Positions 54,501-62,600 of a stretch of 64,000 nucleotides of DNA are shown piece after piece (positions within the stretch are counted from its first letter, which is position 1; every line of letters starts with the position of its first letter). The notes under the pieces were generated by a model. The model worked only from the letters and a program-made list of their open reading frames with translations. It was not told where the DNA came from and searched no databases. Location: positions 97,060 to 161,059 of the forward strand of contig QLIY01000282.1 of the NCBI GenBank assembly GCA_003260075.1, given 5' to 3'. The translations under genes and the position numbers were made by a program. Source of the DNA: Phallusia mammillata (lineage: Eukaryota > Chordata > Ascidiacea > Phlebobranchia > Ascidiidae).

Positions 54501-57500
54501 TTATCCATAACAAAACTTTACTGTTTTTGTTTAAGCCATAAAACCATTCTTTAACCACTAAGCCTTGCAGCCCAAACTTTGGTGCTTCGTACCCCTGCTT
54601 ATAAACCCCTGGCTTAATATTGTATTGAGGTGCTGTACTAAAAGTTGCCTATCATATTTTAATTCACAGAAAACAGTCTAGATGGTTTTGTCCTCAGCCT
54701 CCTGATCTGCAGCATGCATCACGCCTGGAGACTCATTTCACCAGTTATTCCTACCTTGGAAGATCTTCATATGAATGTGACCCTGGATATTGGTTTGGTG
54801 ATGGTAGATTTGTTCAGGCAAGCTTGTTTTGTGTAAAAAAGATAAAAATTGTGACAAGGAACAGACCATTATAGTTATGTAAAGTAAAAAATGACATTTC
54901 AACACATTTCAGGTCATTTTTAAATAAAATGAAAAGTCAAATCCAAGCAGCAAGTAAAACCATTGGCTAATCTGTTTCTTGTCAGAATCTTTATAGCCTT
55001 GAATTGTCCTAAGATGTACAAAAAAAAATTTGAAACAAAAAAGTTTACTATTCTAGGTCCTTTTTAGTTTTTTTGCAGGGATAATGTTGAAATAACAATA
55101 CTCTCCCTTACATTATTAGTTAATAAGTCCTATAAACACCATATATATTTCAATCTTATGGGCATGATTAAACTTTCTTATTCAAATAGAATCTTTATCA
55201 GTGAATTTTATGGTCGTTACAAGATAAAAAAACAAACAGTGAATTGGTCATCTTCGACATAAAATACCGACTGCTGGAGAAAAACATCTCAGAATAAATA
55301 CTTTGTGTCACCATGCAGGGATTTTTTTACAAAAAGTGTGAATAAAGCTTTGTTTAAGGCAGTAGCTTATTGTAATTTTTCTTTTGTTAAAACATACATT
55401 TTTGTGGTGGTAAAAGCCTAATTTTGTTTGCAGACAATAACTTGCCAATCAGATCTTGAATGGGATCCAGACCCATACCGCTTAATCTGCAAATGTAAGT
55501 TTTAAAATTTAAAATGTCTGTTTTTAATTTATAGATGCGAGTTTTAAATTTTACTCAAAAAATGTTTGAATTTCATTTGTTTGTGTAAGTTTCGAATGTA
55601 ATTCAGAAAAATGTCTGTATTTAATTTATAGATGCGAGTTTTGAATTTTACTCAAAAAATGTTTGAATTTCATTTGTTTGTGTAAATTTCAAATGTTACT
55701 CAGAAAAATGTCTGTATTTAATTTATAGATGCAAGTTATGCATTTTACTCAAAAAATATCTGCATTTTGTTTGTTGATGTAAGTTTCGAATTTTACTCAG
55801 AAAAATGTCTGTATTTAATTTATGGTTGCAAGTTTTGAATTTTACTCAAAAATGTCTGAATTGTATTTGTTGATGTAAGTTTCGATTTTTTCTCAGTCTG
55901 TATTTAATTTATAGATGCAAGGTTTGAATTTTACTCAAAAACGCTGAATTTAATTTGTTGCTATAAGTTTTTAATTATATTTAGAAAAAATGACTGTATT
56001 TAATCTCTAGATGTAAGTTTTTAATTTTATTTAGAATAATTTGTATATTTTATGTTCCCTCCTTACATTTTTAGATTTGTCTTGTCCTAAACCAACAGAG
56101 GTTCTTAATGCAAACTTGTCTAGAATAGATGGGCTTGACTGGCAGGATAAAGCTTACTTCACATGTTACGCAGGATTTTGGTTCGCCAAAAGCATCTTTA
56201 AAACAAAAGTGACATGTTCAGGCAATGCTGAATGGGCTCCGTCTCTTCTCACACTTAAGTGTTTACGTAAGAATTTGCTTTCTTTACTTATGGTAAAAAG
56301 GTTAACACTTGTCTCAGTGACATCACCAGTTCTTTATTAATACATGATTGTATTTTGAAAGAAACTGATAATGTCATTTAGACGAAATATACATAGCTTT
56401 ACTAAAAAAAAATGGCAGATTCTGTTTTAACCAAGGATTTTATTGTCAATTAGTTTTACTGGCTTATGGTTGTATAAACATAAACAGTGATCGCCAGATG
56501 AAGCCATGCTGTTGGTGGTTTTGGTCGATTACAAAAATTTGTTTTAATCACTTGACTTAATATAATTCTCATAAATGTTTTATTTATTTCAAACCCAAAG
56601 ACATGCTAGTATAGCTCAAAACCGCTTTAAAAAAGAGCACACACACAGCTTTTTAACCTTTAAAAATAGCCACCAACTTAATCTAATATATTGTATGAAT
56701 AAGTGCCTTACTTTACAAAAGTCTCAAAGTTATATTACCCTCCTAGATTGAGAAACCCAACTCTAAAACATGCTTTTTTACTAACTTTTACCAAGCTTGT
56801 GTTTCCAAATTTCTGCAACAAATGCCATTACAACTTTTAAGCTGTTGTTTGTGATCCACCTGAGAAGATTCCGTTCGCAAGGATAGATTCTTTTACATTT
56901 GAATATCCATACAATGCCACGATAACATGTGATGATGGATATTGGTTCGGTCCTGGGATACCAACCACTGATATTACTTGCGCTGCTGACGGATCTTGGA
57001 AACCTGCTCCAAAGGACGTTGTCTGCTGGGGTAAGCCTTTGTTTTTTTGTTTCCACGCTGCCTTTGCACTTACATATTTCTTTGGGCAAAGAGCTTTTGG
57101 CCTCGTAGTATTTATTCAGATAACTCACTTTTTTTTAATTTCCGAGTATTGTATTTAACAGAATAATTGCCTCTGTTTTGTAACATTTTAAAAAATTGTA
57201 ATCTTTTTATACCAAGAAACAGTACAGTGCTGTTTGGCATATGTTTATTGAAATTATTTTAAAGCGCAGATTGTGTACATAATCATTACTATTTTGCTCT
57301 TTAAGATGGTAAATGCTATACAATTCTGAACTACTTAGTTAATTTTTGTTAGATGTGTTAAACCTCTTTCTTCTTACAACTGTGGCACTTTCAAAGGTAA
57401 ATTTAAAATTACAGGTGATGCACAATGCAGCAAGCAAAATTAAGTTGTTTGATATGAGATGTGAGATCAAATGAAACTTGTGTGGTGTTAGCACCTACTA

Positions 57501-59609
57501 TTAACATGCTTAATTGTTTATAAAACTGTTTTCTTACCTTTTTTGTCCATGTCTCACCAAATCACCCCTATATGTAAATATATGATGTATTGTTAGTTTT
57601 CAAAAACCTTTCGGCAAAAATCCTAAAACTCCATTAATGTGGTTTAAATAAGAAGCTGCCAAAATGCATGTCAAAAAAACAAAGTAGAAAAGAAATGCGA
57701 AACATTTAAACAAAAATCTTTATCCACTTTGGTAAACATTCGTATATTACAGTGGTCATCAACCTTTTTTGACCCCAATTTGAAGGAAAATTAAATCAGC
57801 ATTTACATGCGACCCCATTTTTTCCGCAAGGGAGAAAAATGTTTTAAGTAATGTCGAAACTGAAGCTATTTTCATGTAAATATGCCAGCTTAATTTTCAA
57901 GTAGACTTTAAACATTAGCATTCACGTCATTCAGCGTGCATTATTGCGCTTAAATGTTAGAACCCAAAAGTTTCATTTAATTTTGCTAATCTAATTCGCA
58001 TTAAAGCTCACCAGTTTGCAGAAATCAGTAAATTCATGCATTTTTCCTGTACCCGCTGTATTATTTTAGACACAATATGTCATTCATAGCGCTCTACCAG
58101 GTAACAATGGGTTGAACAACTTGTGTTTTATAATAATTATTGCATCACAATCATAAGATTGTAACAAGGGGTACCAAGCTGTACTGCAAAACATGAGCAA
58201 AGGTTGCAAACTAGAACAAATACGTATCATTTTTCGGTAATAAATTTAAACGCCAATAGAGTGCATTTATAGTGACCCCAGAAAAAGTTTAGGTGACCCC
58301 ACTTGGGGTCCTGACTCACAGGTTAAAGACCACTGTTACATTAAATTCAGAAAATGATAACTAAAGTGAAGAATGATGTCCATTCTTTATGTGCAAACTG
58401 TTTTACCAAAACACAAAACCTTTTAAATACATTATTTTTATCCAATGCTGTAGAGGTGATCTGTTCCCCTCCTGGTGATGTGAAGAACGCAGCTTGGGTT
58501 CCTCTGGACAAAAAAACGAATAACTTAAGTTGTGCTGCTGGTTATGAATTAAAATCGTGGAGATCTGATCTTAGTGCCAACTTCACTCACACTGTTACCC
58601 TGAGATGTGGAAATGATGGCAATTGGAATCCAGATTCAACTGAATTTTACTGTGAAGGTAGGCCAGTAAAACACAGTAAGGACTTGAAAAGCAAAATTGT
58701 AAGACAGGGGTTTGCAATTATAGGCTTGCAGGCCAAATGCGTACAACAAAGGTTGTGCTAGCTGTAAAGATTTTTGGACTCCAAATGAAGGTGTAACTAT
58801 TTTAGTTTAGTGCTAGCGAGTGATTTTAATGAATATTTCGTTAATGAGCATATCACTGTGCGCAGTTCTATTAGTTTGCAACCTATTTGCTAATGATATT
58901 GTTACTTGTTAACTCATTTTATGATTGCTCAGTATGCAAAAAAGTAAAAACAACCTGTGTTATCTGAAAGTGCTACCTATAATTGAATTAAATTAATTGT
59001 ATTTGGCCCATCATTAATATTGATTGCACACTTCTTTTATAGTATGACTAAAAAGGTGGAGAGTAAAATAAACAGTTTCTTTTTTTAGTGGCATATGAAA
59101 TACTTTTGGATTAATATTGATACTTCATATGGCGTACATGTTTTGAAGTAAGGCGTATTTTGTCTAAGTAAGGTATATTTTATTTTGTGTTTAAGTTGAT
59201 TTTGCAAATTTAACTAGAAAATCTATAGAACTTTCACAATCATTTTTGTTTATATTTTTTTTTAGTGTTTTCGAATATCAGCAATTAATTTTAACACTTA
59301 CAACAATGTGGTACAATTTTTTACTGTAAAAGATTTTAAACTTTAAAAAATTGATTGAAAAATACAACGGCAAATTTTTACTCTTTGCATACAGAAATCA
59401 AGTGTCGATCCCCACCTGATGTTGTTGGTGCAGAGAGTAACAAAACTCAATTTCTTGATGAATACACTTACAAAAGGGAGGTCACTTATTACTGCCACCC
59501 TGGACGTTCAATACGTAGAATATTTTCACCATATGCAGTATTGAAAGAAACTTGTTTTGTTGAAGGTATCATTTTTTTTTTTTTAAATGTGAGTTATATC
59601 TATTAGAAA

Positions 59610-59653
<44 letters not shown>

Positions 59654-62600
59654 GTTATATCTATTAGAAAATTCTGCCTTTAGATGTGAAGGTGTGGTTG
59701 TGTTGTAGCAACTTGCAATCACAGTTATGTTTTTTGAATCACATGACCACTAGTGTTGGTAGTGTGGTACAAAATTATTTTTTTCACTTACGACTTGTTG
59801 CACCTTTAGTGTGATTACCAGGTTTGTTTTGTAGGCATTTCTCAACAAGTTTGTACACCTAAAAAAGAGTCTGTGACTATCTGACAAAATGCTAAATCAT
59901 CTTACTTAATTCCATAATTTTTCTCTACTGCACATTAAGTCCGCAAATGATTATGACGAAAAAGGAAATGATACAAAATCTACTAAGGTTGAGAAACACT
60001 AAAAGAGTTTTTTTACACAGTTAAAAGATTTAGTAATATATGCAGCAGCCTGTACTTGTATCTACCCAAACTTCCAGAATTATAAAAAATAGAAAATTAA
60101 CACCCGATGTTGTTTGGTTAAATTGCAGTTAGGCATTTTTATTTATGTTTTCGCCTCCATTATGTACTCAAAAAAACTTTTTTAAATTTGACATCTGACA
60201 CTTTTTTGACTTGTTTCATTAGATGTAAAATGAAGGTTGTATGTCTTTCTTTGTTTAGACGCTGATGGATATATTCATGCTCGCGAAGAGGCTTGTGGAA
60301 CACCCGATGCATTGTATCTACAATGGGTGGAAAACGAAATAGAAGGGAAGACAATGCATTTGAAAGATGTACATTCTGGACTCTGTCTCACTGTGGAATC
60401 CCTACCTACTGCTGTCGCTACCTTTAAGAAATTCATTTTGACTTATTGCAACAGTAGTGACTATAGACAAGGGTGGTTCTGCAATGAACATGTTAGTTTT
60501 AAAACAAAATTTAAACTATAGCAAAAAAATAAAAAAAATGTAATTATCACATAGTTTTGAGTCATGCTTCAGGGTTTTTTACCTTTAAAATTTGAGAACA
60601 AGTTTTTTTTTGTATATTTCTGCATTATTATTTGGATGCACATTTCTGAAAAAAAGTCAAAAACTTTGTTTTAAATTGGGTGAACATTCCAAACAAGGGG
60701 GGGGGGTGTATATGTCTGCATTATTATTTAGATGCACATTTCTGAAAAAAAAGTCAAAAACTTTGTTTTAAATTGGGTGAACATTCCAAACAATGTCAAC
60801 CAAATCTTTTATTTTAATTTTTTTGCTTTGTTGCATATGAAGGATATATTTTTGCCAATGTGAAGTTTTTTATGACTTTTTATTAGTTAGTTTATTCTGG
60901 AAAGTATACTGCTAAAAATGCTTGAAAACTACATGACTGTGCCCTTTGTTTGGGGGGGGGGGGGCTTTGTTGCATATGAAGGATATATTTTTGCCAATGT
61001 GAAGGTTCTCCATGACTTTTTATTAGTTAGTTTATTCTGGAAAGCATACTGCTAAAAATGCTTGAAAACTACATGACTGTGCCCTTTGTTTGGATTTTAT
61101 CTTGTATGCATCAGTGTTACCTTTTTTGTTGTGTTTAGAGGTAACATTTAAAACATTGACCTTTTTCAGGGAGTAAGCAACCTTATTATTGGTCTAAATG
61201 CCTCCCAACATTTTTACCTTGCCTACAGTGAAAGTGGAAAATATCTTCATACATCAAGTGACAAAATTGATGGTTTGGAAATCATAGCATACTCGGAAAG
61301 GTAAATACTTTTATACCAACAGGACAGCTCTGTGTATGGAAGCAAATTTGCTTGAAAATTTAGAGCAGTGGTTGTCAACCTTTTTCCCTTTTTGATACTG
61401 TAACCTAATTGCGCCCCTAGGTTTGGGTTGCATGTCGGGAAATTAACAAGCAAGGCCCATTGCTTTGTGATGTGGCACGCTTCATGCTGTTTTAAAACGC
61501 CAAAGCGTTTTTTTTTTAATTGCAATTTATTAAACTTGTTTTGTGCAATTTAAGAAATGGGCACAGACCCCCTAAAAATGCTTTGCGGACCCCGGTTGAG
61601 AACCACTGACTTGGAGCCTACCACCCTTTTTGCATTTGATAAATGCCTAAAAACGCATATTAGCAACTCCCATATCTAATCAAAAACAATTCTTACATTT
61701 CTACAGGCACCTGGAAACAGAGATGGACATATGTCATTTCAGAAAACCTTACCACAAACAAACTGTATCATGTATTAGGCAGGGTCGATGGATTCCTGAT
61801 CCCTACACAATTCAGTGTGAAACTATAAACTGTACTTCTCCACCAATTTTGAAAAACTCACAGGTTTTTTGTATGGATCCAATCTAATACATGTCCTCTT
61901 GTTTAACTCCACATTTCTTTTAATTATTTTAAATGTTTAGCTTTTTGTTAGCAGTTATTTATACCATTTGTCGGTAATCAGTAATCACACAACTGTTTGG
62001 TTTTCACTTTTTTAGGTTCGAACTATATCCGAGAGGAAGGATGGATATGTTTATGGCACAGCAGTGAAGTATACTTGCTGGTCTGGGTATGAATTTTTAA
62101 GAAAACAAAAATCCTATATATCAAGGTAACAAAAATTAGTTAAAAGGTTGAACCAGCCAAAAATACCTAACTTCTTAACACAACTTCTTTCTTACAAACT
62201 AACTTGTTTGTTGTATTTGTACAAGCGTGCCACTGTTAAGAACCACTGATCTATAGGCTAGTGATACATAATCCACTGAAATGCATGCCAAGGTTGATGT
62301 ACAACCTTGTTTTTATGGCATCCCAAGAGATGTTTGATTTTGCATTGATTGCATTTGATAGTATTACAAACACAACCTGCAAATATGAATGGGGGGGGGG
62401 ATACCACTAGTGGTACGTGTACCATAGTTTGGGAACCACTAATTTAAAATATGGTGATGCGACTGTTAAACTGTATAGTTAGTCTCATCTTACTAGCAAT
62501 GCTTGTATATTACGTCACAAGTAACAAAAGAAACCATTTTTTGCGTACAATTAACACTTGTAGTCTAACAAACTGGCTTTGGATCACTCCTGGGCGTTGT

